This document shows positions 16,893 through 25,032 of a DNA stretch of 64,000 bases, one piece after another (position 1 is the stretch's first letter; each line of letters opens with the position of its first letter). The DNA is from Marinococcus luteus_A (GTDB lineage: Bacteria; Bacillota; Bacilli; Bacillales; Marinococcaceae), in assembly GCF_034497705.1 (NCBI RefSeq), contig NZ_JAXRUV010000001.1:682001-746000 (forward strand), in the 5' to 3' direction. A program made the position numbers and the translations under genes. The notes beneath the pieces are model-generated. The model made no database searches. It saw only the letters and a list, made by a program, of their open reading frames with translations, and was not told the DNA's origin.

Positions 16893-17549
16893 TTATCCTT
16901 CACTGCTCTTTTTATACAATGAGCTTTCATTGCCACGCAGCAGGCGGACGATATTTGTACGGTGCTTCCATATCGAAAGAAGGCCGAGAAAAACGGTTAA
17001 ATACAAATAGGTCTCTGGATGTCCGTTGGTCGACTGGGTATAAAAAACCGCAACCGGGGTTAAAACAGCAAACAATAGAGAACCAAGAGACACATAACCG
17101 GTAACTGCAATAGCTGCAATCGCTATAATTCCGACATAAATTGCCGGAAAAAAGACGAGTACGCTGATAACTCCGATGGCAGTGGCCACGCCTTTGCCCC
17201 CCCGGAAGCCGAAATAGACCGGCCAGTTATGCCCAAGCACAGCGGCAAGACCGCCAAGAGCGGGAGCCAGGCCATCCACCTGGCTTAACGACAAAAATCC
17301 TGGCAGCAGGCCCAAGGCTGCCCATTGAAAAAAGAAGCCGAGCCACACCGCCACCATACCCTTCAGCACGTCCAAAAGCAGCACCACAACCGCCCATTTC
17401 GTGCCCAGGACCCGGCGGGTGTTAGTGGCACCGGCATTGCCGCTTCCAACAGAACGGACGTCCACCTTTTTTATACGCTGTACAAATAGATAACTAAAAC
17501 TAACTGAGCCGATTAGATAACCAATCACAACTGCAAGAATTACTCCCAT
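16893..17549 (-). CDS. plsY: Acyl-phosphate:glycerol-3-phosphate acyltransferase
   Basis: PlsY transfers an acyl group from acyl-phosphate to G3P, making lysophosphatidate at the inner membrane. The 218-residue protein has about five membrane helices and the conserved loops GSGNAGATNTRRVLG and FRGGKGVATAIG that form the active site. It lies 14 bp ahead of gpsA. In B. subtilis plsY (yneS) is elsewhere, so this pairing is a local rearrangement. Confidence 0.94.
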   Translation of the reverse strand: MGVILAVVIGYLIGSVSFSYLFVQRIKKVDVRSVGSGNAGATNTRRVLGTKWAVVVLLLDVLKGMVAVWLGFFFQWAALGLLPGFLSLSQVDGLAPALGGLAAVLGHNWPVYFGFRGGKGVATAIGVISVLVFFPAIYVGIIAIAAIAVTGYVSLGSLLFAVLTPVAVFYTQSTNGHPETYLYLTVFLGLLSIWKHRTNIVRLLRGNESSLYKKSSEG

Positions 17550-17582
17550 TGTACTCTCCCCTTACCAAACCATTTCCGTCTG

Positions 17583-18899
17583 CTATTCGTTTTTCTTTCT
17601 GGCCACGATCCGAAGCGGTGTGCCTTCAAACGAGAAAGCTTCACGGCATTTGTTTTCCAAATACCTGCGATATGAAAAATGCAGAAGCTCCGGGTCATTT
17701 ACAAACAACACAATGACTGGAGGGCCCGAGGCGACCTGTGTTGCAAAATTAATACGCAGGCGTTTGTTACTATGGGTCGGGGTCGGGTTCATAATCACCG
17801 CATCCATAATAACTTCATTTAACACGTTGGTAGGCACACGTACGTGATGATTTTCAGCCACCTGACGAACTACCGGCAGCAGGTTCTGCATTCTCCGCTT
17901 CGTTTTGGCAGACAGGAAAACGATCGGTGCGTAGTCCAGGAACTGGAACTCCTCCCTGATTTCTTCGGTGAACCGGTGCATCGTTTTGTCGTCTTTTTCA
18001 ACTACATCCCATTTATTAACGACAATAACGATTGCCCGGCCGGAGTCGTGCGCGTAGCCTGCTACTTTTTTGTCCTGCTCCCGAATGCCTGCTTCGCCGT
18101 CGAGAACGACAACAGCTACATCGGCCCGTTCCATAGCACGCATCGCCCGGAGAACACTGTATTTTTCTGCTTTTTCATACACTTTTCCCCGACGGCGCAT
18201 ACCTGCCGTATCAATGATGCTATATTTCTGTTCGTCTTTTTCGAACTCCGTGTCCACCGCATCCCTCGTTGTACCGGGAATTTCGCTCACAATGACGCGT
18301 TCTTCTCCGAGTACTGCGTTCACAAGAGAGGATTTCCCTACGTTCGGCTGACCGATGACTGCCATATGAATCGTGTCATCGTCCTTTTCTTCTTCATCCT
18401 CCACAGGAAACCGTTCGAGTACTTCATCAAGCAGGTCACCAAGGCCAAGCCCGTGCGATCCGGAAATTGGAAATACTTCTCCGAGTCCAAGGGAGTAAAA
18501 CTCATACATCTGCTCCCGCATTTCATAGTTGTCTATTTTATTCACGGCCGTGATGACCGGTTTTTTGGATCGAAGCAGAATATCTGCGACTTCTTCATCT
18601 GAAGCCGTAATACCGTCCCGCCCGTTTACGATAAAAATAATGACGTCTGCCTCATCGATAGCAAGCTTAGCCTGCTCCCGAATTTGAGTGAGCAGCGGTT
18701 CATCGTTCAGTTCGATGCCTCCGGTGTCAATCACGTGAAAGAAGCGATGCAGCCATTCACCTTCCCCGTAAAGCCTGTCTCTTGTAATACCCGGCTCGTC
18801 TTCGACGATAGCCATTCGTTCTCCGATAATACGGTTAAATATTGTTGATTTGCCAACATTTGGCCTGCCGACAATGGCGACTGTAGGTTTTACCATCAT
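17583..18899 (-). CDS. der: Ribosome biogenesis GTPase Der (EngA)
   Basis: Der is an essential double GTPase acting in 50S subunit assembly. It has 438 residues: G domain 1 (GRPNVGKST, DTGGIE, NKID), an acidic linker near residue 170 (DEEEKDDD), G domain 2 (GQPNVGKSS, DTAGMRRRG, NKWD), then a KH-like C-terminal domain ending FEGTPLRIVARKK. AAAGGA precedes the first of two adjacent ATGs. Confidence 0.97.
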   Translation of the reverse strand: MMVKPTVAIVGRPNVGKSTIFNRIIGERMAIVEDEPGITRDRLYGEGEWLHRFFHVIDTGGIELNDEPLLTQIREQAKLAIDEADVIIFIVNGRDGITASDEEVADILLRSKKPVITAVNKIDNYEMREQMYEFYSLGLGEVFPISGSHGLGLGDLLDEVLERFPVEDEEEKDDDTIHMAVIGQPNVGKSSLVNAVLGEERVIVSEIPGTTRDAVDTEFEKDEQKYSIIDTAGMRRRGKVYEKAEKYSVLRAMRAMERADVAVVVLDGEAGIREQDKKVAGYAHDSGRAIVIVVNKWDVVEKDDKTMHRFTEEIREEFQFLDYAPIVFLSAKTKRRMQNLLPVVRQVAENHHVRVPTNVLNEVIMDAVIMNPTPTHSNKRLRINFATQVASGPPVIVLFVNDPELLHFSYRRYLENKCREAFSFEGTPLRIVARKKNE

Positions 18900-18994
18900 T
18901 TTGATTCCTTTCTGTCTCTAAATCTATCTTCATTATCATAACATGAAACAGATCCGTTCCTCTCCCCCAAATTTGTATCCGGCGGGTAAAACAA

Positions 18995-19027
18995 GGAAAA
19001 AACCAGGCACGAAAAACGCGCCTGGTT
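18995..19027 (-). terminator. Intrinsic terminator after fni
   Basis: On the minus strand AACCAGGC and GCCTGGTT form an 8-bp perfect stem with an 11-base loop, followed by TTTT. It ends the ypfD-fni unit before der. Confidence 0.8.
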
Positions 19028-19040
19028 GCTTTTACGAAAT

Positions 19041-20096
19041 TTATATCGAACGCCGGCTGTATAAAGAAGTGTCAATGCCACGCTCTTTCAGCCAGTGGGC
19101 CGTTTCTCCACGCAGAACAATTGGAGCCTTTTGCAGTTCATTAATGTTTTGAGCCCCCACCGCTGTCATTACTGTTTTCAGTTCCTCCTGTATCTGCCGG
19201 AGAAAAGAAGCGGCGCCCTCTGCTCCGTGGTCTTTCGCTTCCCGCAGGACGGCACCTGCCATTCCGCTGGCACTGCCTCCAAGTGCAATAATCCTTGCGA
19301 CGTCCAGGCCGTGCCTTACGCCTCCTGAGCCAATAACACTGCCAGGGCGCCAGGCGTGTACGGTTTCGGCGATGGCCGCCGCTGTCGGAATACCCCATTG
19401 ATCGAAAAAAGCAAACGGACGATCTCGTCTTTTGTTTTCAATCATGGAAAAATTCGTCCCTCCGCTGCCGCCCGCGTCAATAATGGCTACTCCTGAGTTC
19501 CGCAGCTTGGCTGCCGTTTCAAAAGAAATGCCAAACCCTACTTCTTTTACAATTACCGGAACAGAAAGCTCATTCGCAATACGTCCGATGCGGTCCAGGG
19601 CTCCCTGGAAATCCCTGTCTCCTTCAGGCATAACAAGCTCCTGAATGACATTCAAATGAATCTGAAGAGCATCAGCCTGAATCATTTCAACCGCCTGGCC
19701 AGCCTGCTCTACGCTTACTTCACTTCCTGTATTGGCAAAAATAACACCGTCAGGATTTTTTTCCCGTACGATTTTATATGTATAGGATTCCTGCTCATTT
19801 TTGATGGCCGATGTTTGGGACCCGACTGCCATAGCAACGCCAGTTGCTGCTGCAGCTTCTGCCAGTGACGCGTTAACAGCGGCTGTTTCACTGCCGCCTC
19901 CACCCGTCATTGCATTAATAAGAATCGGCGAACTTAACGAAAGTCCGCCGATTTCTACTGATGCATCTGTATAAAGAGAAGCTGAGTCAGGCAGACTTTG
20001 ATGGACAAATTGAATGTCATCTAAACTGCTTTCGGCTGAAAAACCTGTTGATAAAGCATATTCAATGTGATCCTGTTTCCGCCTAGCCCGCGACAC
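19041..20096 (-). CDS. fni: Type 2 isopentenyl-diphosphate delta-isomerase
   Basis: This FMN-dependent enzyme interconverts IPP and DMAPP for isoprenoid synthesis, including the heptaprenyl and undecaprenyl lipids made by neighbours in this window. It has about 351 residues: N-terminal RARRKQDHIEYAL, glycine-rich MTGGGGSET, and the FMN/phosphate loops DAGGSGGTNF and IGSGGVRHG. AAGGAG lies eight bases before GTG 20096; a TTG two codons upstream is too close to it. It is 12 bp downstream of the S1-domain gene. Confidence 0.93.
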   Translation of the reverse strand: MSRARRKQDHIEYALSTGFSAESSLDDIQFVHQSLPDSASLYTDASVEIGGLSLSSPILINAMTGGGGSETAAVNASLAEAAAATGVAMAVGSQTSAIKNEQESYTYKIVREKNPDGVIFANTGSEVSVEQAGQAVEMIQADALQIHLNVIQELVMPEGDRDFQGALDRIGRIANELSVPVIVKEVGFGISFETAAKLRNSGVAIIDAGGSGGTNFSMIENKRRDRPFAFFDQWGIPTAAAIAETVHAWRPGSVIGSGGVRHGLDVARIIALGGSASGMAGAVLREAKDHGAEGAASFLRQIQEELKTVMTAVGAQNINELQKAPIVLRGETAHWLKERGIDTSLYSRRSI

Positions 20097-20108
20097 AAGC
20101 AAATCTCC

Positions 20109-21263
20109 TTACTTTTTATATTTTTTCAACTGATCGCCGACCATATCTCCAAGGGAGAAGCCAGCGTGATCTTCTTCCGGTGCTTCGTATTCGCTTTGAA
20201 CTTTCGAATCGCTGGTTTCAGGATTTTCAAGTTCTCTGATGCTTAGGGAAATACGATGTTCGGCAGGATTAATATCAAGTACTTTTGCTGTAACTGCCTG
20301 CCCTTCTTCAAGCACCTCTCCCGGCGTTCCGATGTGACGGTTCGCGATTTGGGAAATGTGGACAAGACCTTCCACTCCGGGAGCCACTTCAACAAATGCG
20401 CCGAAGCTGACCAGTCGTTTCACCTGACCATCAATAACATCTCCGGCTTCGATTTGTCCTTCAATAGTCGTCCATGGTCCAGGAAGGGTATCTTTAATCG
20501 AAAGAGAAACTCTTTCGCTGTCCGGATCAACAGCTAAGATTTTTACTTCGATCTCATCGCCTTCGTTGACGATTTCTCCTGGTGATTCCACACGGTGATG
20601 AGCCATCTGCGAAATGTGGACAAGACCGTCGACACCGCCGACATCCACAAATGCGCCAAAGTTAGTCAGGCGCTGCACTGTTCCTTTCACCGTATCTCCT
20701 ACATTCAAGTTTTCAAGCACTTCTTTCTTCTTCACTTCGGCCTCCTCGTCCAGAACGGCACGCTGAGATAAAATCAGCTTGTTTTCTTCCGGATCTATTT
20801 CTGCAATTTTTAGTCTTAATGTTTTTCCCTGATAATCTGAAAAATCTTCCACATAATATCTTTCCACGAGCGAAGCCGGGATAAAGCCGCGCACGCCTAG
20901 ATCGACCACAAGCCCGCCTTTGACAATTTCAGCCACCTGGGCTTCAATAACATCGCCGGATTCATACTTTTCCTGAAGCTCGCCCCAGGATTTATCAGCA
21001 AGTGCTGCCCGGCGGGAGAGAACCAGCTCATCATCTTCCATTTTAGTCACTTTGAATTCGAGCTGATCTCCTTCCTTGAGCACATCGTCTACTTTTTCTA
21101 CGTGCAGGCTTGAAAGTTCGCTGATCGGAATAACCGCATCTACTTTATAACCAGCATCCGCATACGCCTGTTTTTCTTCTACCTTTGTTACTGTGGCAGT
21201 AATGATATCTCCCACGTTAAACTCTTTCATACCTTCAAGTTCGTTGTTCATTTCATCTGCCAT
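20109..21263 (-). CDS. ypfD: S1 RNA-binding domain protein (RpsA-like, YpfD)
   Basis: A 384-residue protein with four consecutive S1 domains, at roughly residues 15-85, 103-170, 190-258 and 275-343. Each has the VxxxxxFGAFV or similar core (NFGAFVDVGGVDGLVHISQ, SFGAFVEVAPGVEGLVHISQ). This is the short Firmicute homologue of ribosomal protein S1, which binds mRNA but is not a stable ribosome component in Bacillus. GGAGG precedes the start by about nine bases. Confidence 0.93.
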   Translation of the reverse strand: MADEMNNELEGMKEFNVGDIITATVTKVEEKQAYADAGYKVDAVIPISELSSLHVEKVDDVLKEGDQLEFKVTKMEDDELVLSRRAALADKSWGELQEKYESGDVIEAQVAEIVKGGLVVDLGVRGFIPASLVERYYVEDFSDYQGKTLRLKIAEIDPEENKLILSQRAVLDEEAEVKKKEVLENLNVGDTVKGTVQRLTNFGAFVDVGGVDGLVHISQMAHHRVESPGEIVNEGDEIEVKILAVDPDSERVSLSIKDTLPGPWTTIEGQIEAGDVIDGQVKRLVSFGAFVEVAPGVEGLVHISQIANRHIGTPGEVLEEGQAVTAKVLDINPAEHRISLSIRELENPETSDSKVQSEYEAPEEDHAGFSLGDMVGDQLKKYKK

Positions 21264-21326
21264 TGACCATTGCCTCCTTCAGTGTCCTTAAATCCTGTCT
21301 ATGGGGTTTTTGGGGATTTTGAAGTA

Positions 21327-21932
21327 TTAACCGGACTGTAGCTGGCTGGTGCCTGTTTTTGCCTGGTGGTGAACGGCTTTAATTTCTTCCATGATTACTT
21401 CGGTCGCTTCTTCAGCTTTTGCTTTATTCGTCCGAAGATCCTGCATGGGCACCGGCCGGCCTATCACTACATTCACACGCCTGAACAGACCGTAACGACC
21501 ACTGATAGCAACCGGAACTACTGCTGCGTCTGAACGGAGAGCAAAAAACCCGGCACCGGTTAATCCTTTTCCTATTTCCCCGCTTTTACTCCTAGTACCC
21601 TCAGGAAAAAGACATAAAACCTGTCCCTCGTTTAAAAATTGAATTCCCTGTTTTAATGACTTTCGGTCTACCACGCCTCTGCGGACGGGAAAAGCTCCGA
21701 CAAAATACATAATAAAACCCAGAATTTTTTTATTAAACAATTCGCTTTTAGCCATAAAGTGCACTTTTCTGCGAATATGAGTGGCAAGCAGAGGCGGATC
21801 AAAGTTGCTTATATGATTCGAACAGATCAGAACCGGCCCTTCCTTCGGCACGTTCTCTCTTCCGGTCACCCGGACACGCATAAAAATGACCGCAAGAAAG
21901 TAGGCAGAATACTTTACGATATTATACATCAT
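21327..21932 (-). CDS. plsC: 1-acyl-sn-glycerol-3-phosphate acyltransferase
   Basis: PlsC acylates lysophosphatidate to phosphatidate. It has about 200 residues with one N-terminal membrane segment, the HX4D catalytic motif in NHISNFD and the FPEGTRS substrate loop. Two adjacent ATGs are possible; the second (21929) gives an 8-nt overlap with cmk, the first 11 nt. With gpsA and plsY it completes phosphatidate synthesis within 6 kb. Confidence 0.93.
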   Translation of the reverse strand: MMYNIVKYSAYFLAVIFMRVRVTGRENVPKEGPVLICSNHISNFDPPLLATHIRRKVHFMAKSELFNKKILGFIMYFVGAFPVRRGVVDRKSLKQGIQFLNEGQVLCLFPEGTRSKSGEIGKGLTGAGFFALRSDAAVVPVAISGRYGLFRRVNVVIGRPVPMQDLRTNKAKAEEATEVIMEEIKAVHHQAKTGTSQLQSG

Positions 21933-22608
21933 GAGACTGATTCACCTTCTCTTCTGCGAGCGCTGTGATCCTCGTGATAACTTCCGGGATAGTAAGAGCA
22001 GTCGTGTCAATCTCCACAGCATCCTCTGCTTTTTTTAACGGCGAATGCTTCCTGGCTTTATCGAACTCGTCCCGGTGAATGATCGCTTCATAAATTTCAT
22101 CGTAATCCGCCGGGGTGCCACGCTCCTGCACCTCCTTGTACCTTCGCATTGCACGCTCTTCTGCTGAAGCAACCAGGAATATTTTTAATTCCGCATCCGG
22201 AAGAATGGTAGTGCCGATATCCCGGCCATCGAGCACCGCCCCTTTTTCTGCCGCAAGCCGGCGCTGCTTCAAAGCCATTTCCTCACGTACACCAAGGTGG
22301 GCCGCGGTCAGAGATACAACGCTGTCCACCTCGCTCGTACGGATAGCTTCAGACACGTCTTCTCCGTCGAGGTATACTTCGCTCACCCTCGGGTTGCCGA
22401 CAAGACGGATACTGGCGGCTTTTAACAGCTCCGTCATTTTTCCGCCGTCGTCCAGGGGCGTGCCTGTGCGCAGTGCCTTTAATGACAGCGCCCGGTACAT
22501 GGCTCCTGTATCGATGTATGTATAATTAAGCTGCACGGCACATCCTTTCGATACAGTGCTTTTTCCAGCACCGGCCGGCCCGTCAATAGCAATATTGATT
22601 TTCCTCAT
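21922..22608 (-). CDS. cmk: Cytidylate kinase
   Basis: Cmk phosphorylates CMP and dCMP, recycling CMP from RNA and phospholipid turnover. It has 228 residues with the P-loop IDGPAGAGKSTVSKG, the NMP-binding DTGAMYR and the DGRDIGT motif. GCAGGAGG precedes the ATG. A 30-codon ORF with its own ribosome site overlaps the first 26 bases of the gene. The IS element lies about 150 bp upstream, beyond the likely cmk promoter. Confidence 0.96.
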   Translation of the reverse strand: MRKINIAIDGPAGAGKSTVSKGCAVQLNYTYIDTGAMYRALSLKALRTGTPLDDGGKMTELLKAASIRLVGNPRVSEVYLDGEDVSEAIRTSEVDSVVSLTAAHLGVREEMALKQRRLAAEKGAVLDGRDIGTTILPDAELKIFLVASAEERAMRRYKEVQERGTPADYDEIYEAIIHRDEFDKARKHSPLKKAEDAVEIDTTALTIPEVITRITALAEEKVNQSHDV

Positions 22609-22675
22609 CCTCCTGCACCCCGCCCATTAGATTGTTGAACATGTAGCATCTGCTCATCATTTTCAAAACTAACAT
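22583..22675 (-). CDS. Possible 30-residue leader peptide overlapping cmk
   Basis: ATG 22675 follows GGGAGG by four bases and reads a 30-codon frame (MLVLKMMSRCYMF...NQYCY) ending TGA at 22583, inside the first codons of cmk in another frame. It could be a translated leader that couples to cmk, or a chance frame. There is no sequence similarity I recognise. The position just after a plausible -10 element and the good ribosome site make it worth recording. Confidence 0.35.
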   Translation of the reverse strand: MLVLKMMSRCYMFNNLMGGVQEDEENQYCY

Positions 22676-22695
22676 ATTTCCTCCCGTTTGCATAT

Positions 22696-22701
22696 ATTGT
22701 A
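22696..22701 (-). promoter_or_regulatory. Candidate -10 element for cmk
   Basis: TACAAT on the minus strand lies 20 bp before the small leader ORF and about 90 bp before cmk. No good -35 is visible at 17 bp. It lies between the IS and cmk, so the insertion would leave it intact. Confidence 0.3.
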
Positions 22702-22743
22702 CCCGCCGAACTTTTCATTTCCCGGTACTTTACGAAAAGAAAA

Positions 22744-22761
22744 AGACCGCTTCGGCGGTCT
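22744..22761. repeat. Left copy of 18-bp palindrome flanking the IS (old dgrA terminator)
   Basis: AGACCGC-TTCG-GCGGTCT is an 18-bp perfect hairpin. On the minus strand it is followed by TTTTTCTTTTC, so this copy keeps the full form of an intrinsic terminator for transcription coming from dgrA. The identical 18 bases recur at 24287-24304, consistent with a target-site duplication made by the IS. Confidence 0.8.
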
Positions 22762-22765
22762 CAGA

Positions 22766-22810
22766 CTGTCGACAATGGCTCTCATTTTAGAGCGTGTCGG
22801 CAGTTTTTTT
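22766..22810 (+). terminator. Terminator at the left end of the IS
   Basis: CTGTCGACA (22766-22774) pairs with TGTCGGCAG (22795-22803), and inside it GCTCT pairs with AGAGC; seven T follow at 22804-22810. This long hairpin directly precedes the transposase promoter region and would stop transcription entering from outside, a known protective feature of some IS elements. Confidence 0.75.
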
Positions 22811-22853
22811 GTGCTATGATAAAAAGAAAAAGCCTGGAAAGGGGTTATCGCGC

Positions 22854-24287
22854 ATGATGAGGCGGGATACGGAAGAAGCTCGTTACCGGGAAGCCACCAT
22901 GCCGTTGGATCAGTTAGTGCCTGCGGACCACCTGGTCCGCCAGATCGAGGCCGCGCTGGATTTTTCCTTTATTTACGACGAAGTTGCGTCCCTCTATGCC
23001 CCCATCGGCCGGCCGAGTATTGACCCGGTCCGGCTGGTGAAAATGGTGCTGCTCCAGTATTTGTTCGGCATTCGCTCCATGCGTCAGACCGTTCGGGAGA
23101 TCGAAACGAATGTGGCCTACCGATGGTTCCTCGGGTTGGACCTCCTGGAGCCCGTGCCGCATTTCTCCACCTTCGGCAAGAACTACACCCGCCGGTTTCG
23201 GGACAGCGGGTTGTTCGAAGCGATATTTGAACGGGTGCTGGGAGAAGCCGTGGCCGCCGGCTTTGTGGATCCGTCCGTCTTTTACATCGATGCTACCCAC
23301 GTGAAAGCGAACGCCAACAAGAAAAAATTTGATCGGGTTCAGTTGGCAGCCGAAGCCCGGGCCTACCAGGATCAACTGGACGCCGAAATTCACCGGGACC
23401 GCGAGGTCCACGGAAAAAAGCCCCTGCCTCCCGCCCGCCGCGAACCGGGCGGACGGGAGGTCAAACAAAGCACGACGGATCCTGACAGCGGCTATTACGT
23501 CAAAGATGAACGGGAGAAAATGTTTGCCTACAGCTGGCATACCGCCTGCGACCGGCACGGGTTTGTCCTCGGAGCGATCGTGACCGGAGCCAATGTTCAT
23601 GACAGCCGGATCTTTCATGAGCTGTTGGCGCAGGTGATGGCCCGGGCGGGCCGTCCGTACGCCGTCGCGGTGGATGCCGGCTATAAAACCCCGGCCATTG
23701 CTCATCTGCTTCGCGAGCAGGCCATTCGCCCGGTTATGCCTTATACCCGTCCCAAGGGCCCGCCGGGACGCTTGCGCAAACAGGACTTTGTGTATGATGC
23801 CTACCTGGACGCGTATCTCTGTCCCGAGCATCAGGCCCTGCGCTACCGCACCACGAATCGGGACGGTTATCAGGAGTATGTCTCGGATCCCGTCCTTTGT
23901 CAGTCCTGCCCGCTGCTCGAGACCTGTACCCAAAGCCGGGATCACCGGAAGGTGATCCTCCGCCACGTCTGGCAGGACGATCTGGACGAAGCCGAACACC
24001 TTCGGCACACCCCGTGGAACCGGAGGACCTATGCGGAACGAAAAGAAACCATCGAACGGATTTTTGCGGATCTCAAACAAAAGCATGGCTTGCGCTGGAC
24101 GCTCCTCGCCGGAGGGGCACGAAACACCGCGCAGGCGATGCTTGTTTATGCGGTGATGAACCTCAAAAAACTCGCCACCTGGCGGTGGCGACAGACGTGC
24201 GCCGGCCGTTGGATGCTTCTTTTTCCCTCCATGGCACAAACAAAGGCCTCCGAAAATGAATTTCGGAGGCCTTTGTCTACAATCTGA
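22854..24287 (+). CDS. IS1182-family transposase
   Basis: DDE-type transposase of 477 residues. It has an N-terminal DUF772-like region (YREATMPLDQLVPADHLVRQIE...LVKMVLLQYLFGIRS) and the catalytic acidic residues in FYIDATHVKAN, VAVDAGYKTP and the Y-2-R-3-E-6-K signature YAERKETIERIFADLK. ATG 22854 follows GGAAAGGGG; an earlier in-frame ATG at 22794 lies inside the end hairpin. An extended -10 (TGCTATGAT) is at 22812-22820. The last base of the TGA stop is the first base of the flanking palindrome. No frameshift or internal stop is present, so it is probably active. Confidence 0.93.
   Translation: MMRRDTEEARYREATMPLDQLVPADHLVRQIEAALDFSFIYDEVASLYAPIGRPSIDPVRLVKMVLLQYLFGIRSMRQTVREIETNVAYRWFLGLDLLEPVPHFSTFGKNYTRRFRDSGLFEAIFERVLGEAVAAGFVDPSVFYIDATHVKANANKKKFDRVQLAAEARAYQDQLDAEIHRDREVHGKKPLPPARREPGGREVKQSTTDPDSGYYVKDEREKMFAYSWHTACDRHGFVLGAIVTGANVHDSRIFHELLAQVMARAGRPYAVAVDAGYKTPAIAHLLREQAIRPVMPYTRPKGPPGRLRKQDFVYDAYLDAYLCPEHQALRYRTTNRDGYQEYVSDPVLCQSCPLLETCTQSRDHRKVILRHVWQDDLDEAEHLRHTPWNRRTYAERKETIERIFADLKQKHGLRWTLLAGGARNTAQAMLVYAVMNLKKLATWRWRQTCAGRWMLLFPSMAQTKASENEFRRPLSTI
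24241..24275. repeat. 15-bp perfect hairpin at the right end of the IS
   Basis: CAAAGGCCTCCGAAA and its exact complement flank a 5-base loop, lying in the last codons of the transposase just inside the right inverted repeat. There is no T-run, so it is not a classic terminator. It may fold in read-through transcripts or act in end recognition. Confidence 0.7.
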
Positions 24288-24304
24288 GACCGCTTCGGCG
24301 GTCT
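24287..24304. repeat. Right copy of 18-bp palindrome flanking the IS
   Basis: Identical to 22744-22761. This is the copy that dgrA transcription (minus strand) meets first. Unlike the left copy it has no T-run after it on the minus strand, so the terminator has been split from its U-tract by the insertion. Confidence 0.8.
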
Positions 24305-24310
24305 AACATA

Positions 24311-24985
24311 CTAGCTCCCGAGTCGTTTTTCATGTTTCGCTGCGGAGCGCTGTCGTTCAAAGCAGTATCGGATTACTGCCTGACGCTCTTTTTCGGCCAG
24401 ATCCAAAAACTCCATGCTTGCCCGCTTCGGCCTGCGCTCTTCTTTTTCCAGCACTCTTCTAACCGCAGCAGTACAATGCAGGTAATGCATCGTCCCGTCC
24501 TCCATTGGGAAAGCAAGCGTAATCTGCACCTGTTCATCTTCAAGCAGCTTCGATTTTGGCGGCACGACGATCATGCATCCACCGCCGCTCACATTTACCG
24601 TCACCGTGGTGAACGGACGGTAATGGCCATGCACAGCTGTATTGACGCTTGTTTCCACGCGCACATAGTTTCTGCGCTGTACCCGCTGCCATTCCTTTTT
24701 TGCAGGGCGTTCAATGATCAGGGCCGGTATACGTCCCTTTTGACGTGAAAGCACTGTAGAACGAAACGAATAAACAGCACTGTCTTCCCCGACAAACCAT
24801 ACATGGACTGCCCTGCCTGCCTGAAAGGAAGTAATCTTACCAGTCTCTTTTTCTGCAGGCATGGCAATTGTGAACGTATGTTCATCTGCATCAAGCAGCT
24901 GGGATTTATATTGGGTATCGTTATCATGTGGTTCTTTCGTTTTTATATTTTCATGCAGATGCCAAACGCTTCCAATCTCGTACAA
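24311..24985 (-). CDS. dgrA: c-di-GMP-binding flagellar brake protein (PilZ, YpfA/DgrA)
   Basis: A 224-residue protein with an N-terminal YcgR-like domain (about 1-95) and a C-terminal PilZ domain. The PilZ c-di-GMP motif appears as QRRNYVR near residue 103 and NVSGGG near residue 131. In B. subtilis the homologue inhibits flagellar rotation when c-di-GMP is high. It stands next to cmk as in B. subtilis, but the IS now lies between them and in its terminator. Confidence 0.9.
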   Translation of the reverse strand: MYEIGSVWHLHENIKTKEPHDNDTQYKSQLLDADEHTFTIAMPAEKETGKITSFQAGRAVHVWFVGEDSAVYSFRSTVLSRQKGRIPALIIERPAKKEWQRVQRRNYVRVETSVNTAVHGHYRPFTTVTVNVSGGGCMIVVPPKSKLLEDEQVQITLAFPMEDGTMHYLHCTAAVRRVLEKEERRPKRASMEFLDLAEKERQAVIRYCFERQRSAAKHEKRLGS

Positions 24986-25032
24986 TAGCTAAAACCCCTT
25001 TTACTATATATATCGGATAAAAAGAAACAGTG

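Larger units (their letters stand above)
22762..24286 (+). mobile_element. IS1182-family insertion sequence
   Basis: About 1525 bp bounded by 18-bp imperfect inverted repeats: CAGACTGTCGACAATGGC at the left, and CAGATTGTAGACAAAGGC as the reverse complement of the right end (three mismatches). It is flanked on both sides by the identical 18-bp palindrome AGACCGCTTCGGCGGTCT, read here as the duplicated target. It carries one intact transposase gene. It appears recent because both ends and the flanking repeats are intact and the frame is open. GC content looks higher than that of its neighbours. Confidence 0.88.

Noticed and set aside
22914..24239. A 441-codon open frame antisense to the transposase
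   Set aside because: It mirrors a GC-rich coding sequence, has no ribosome site or known family motifs, and the sense strand carries a full DDE transposase.
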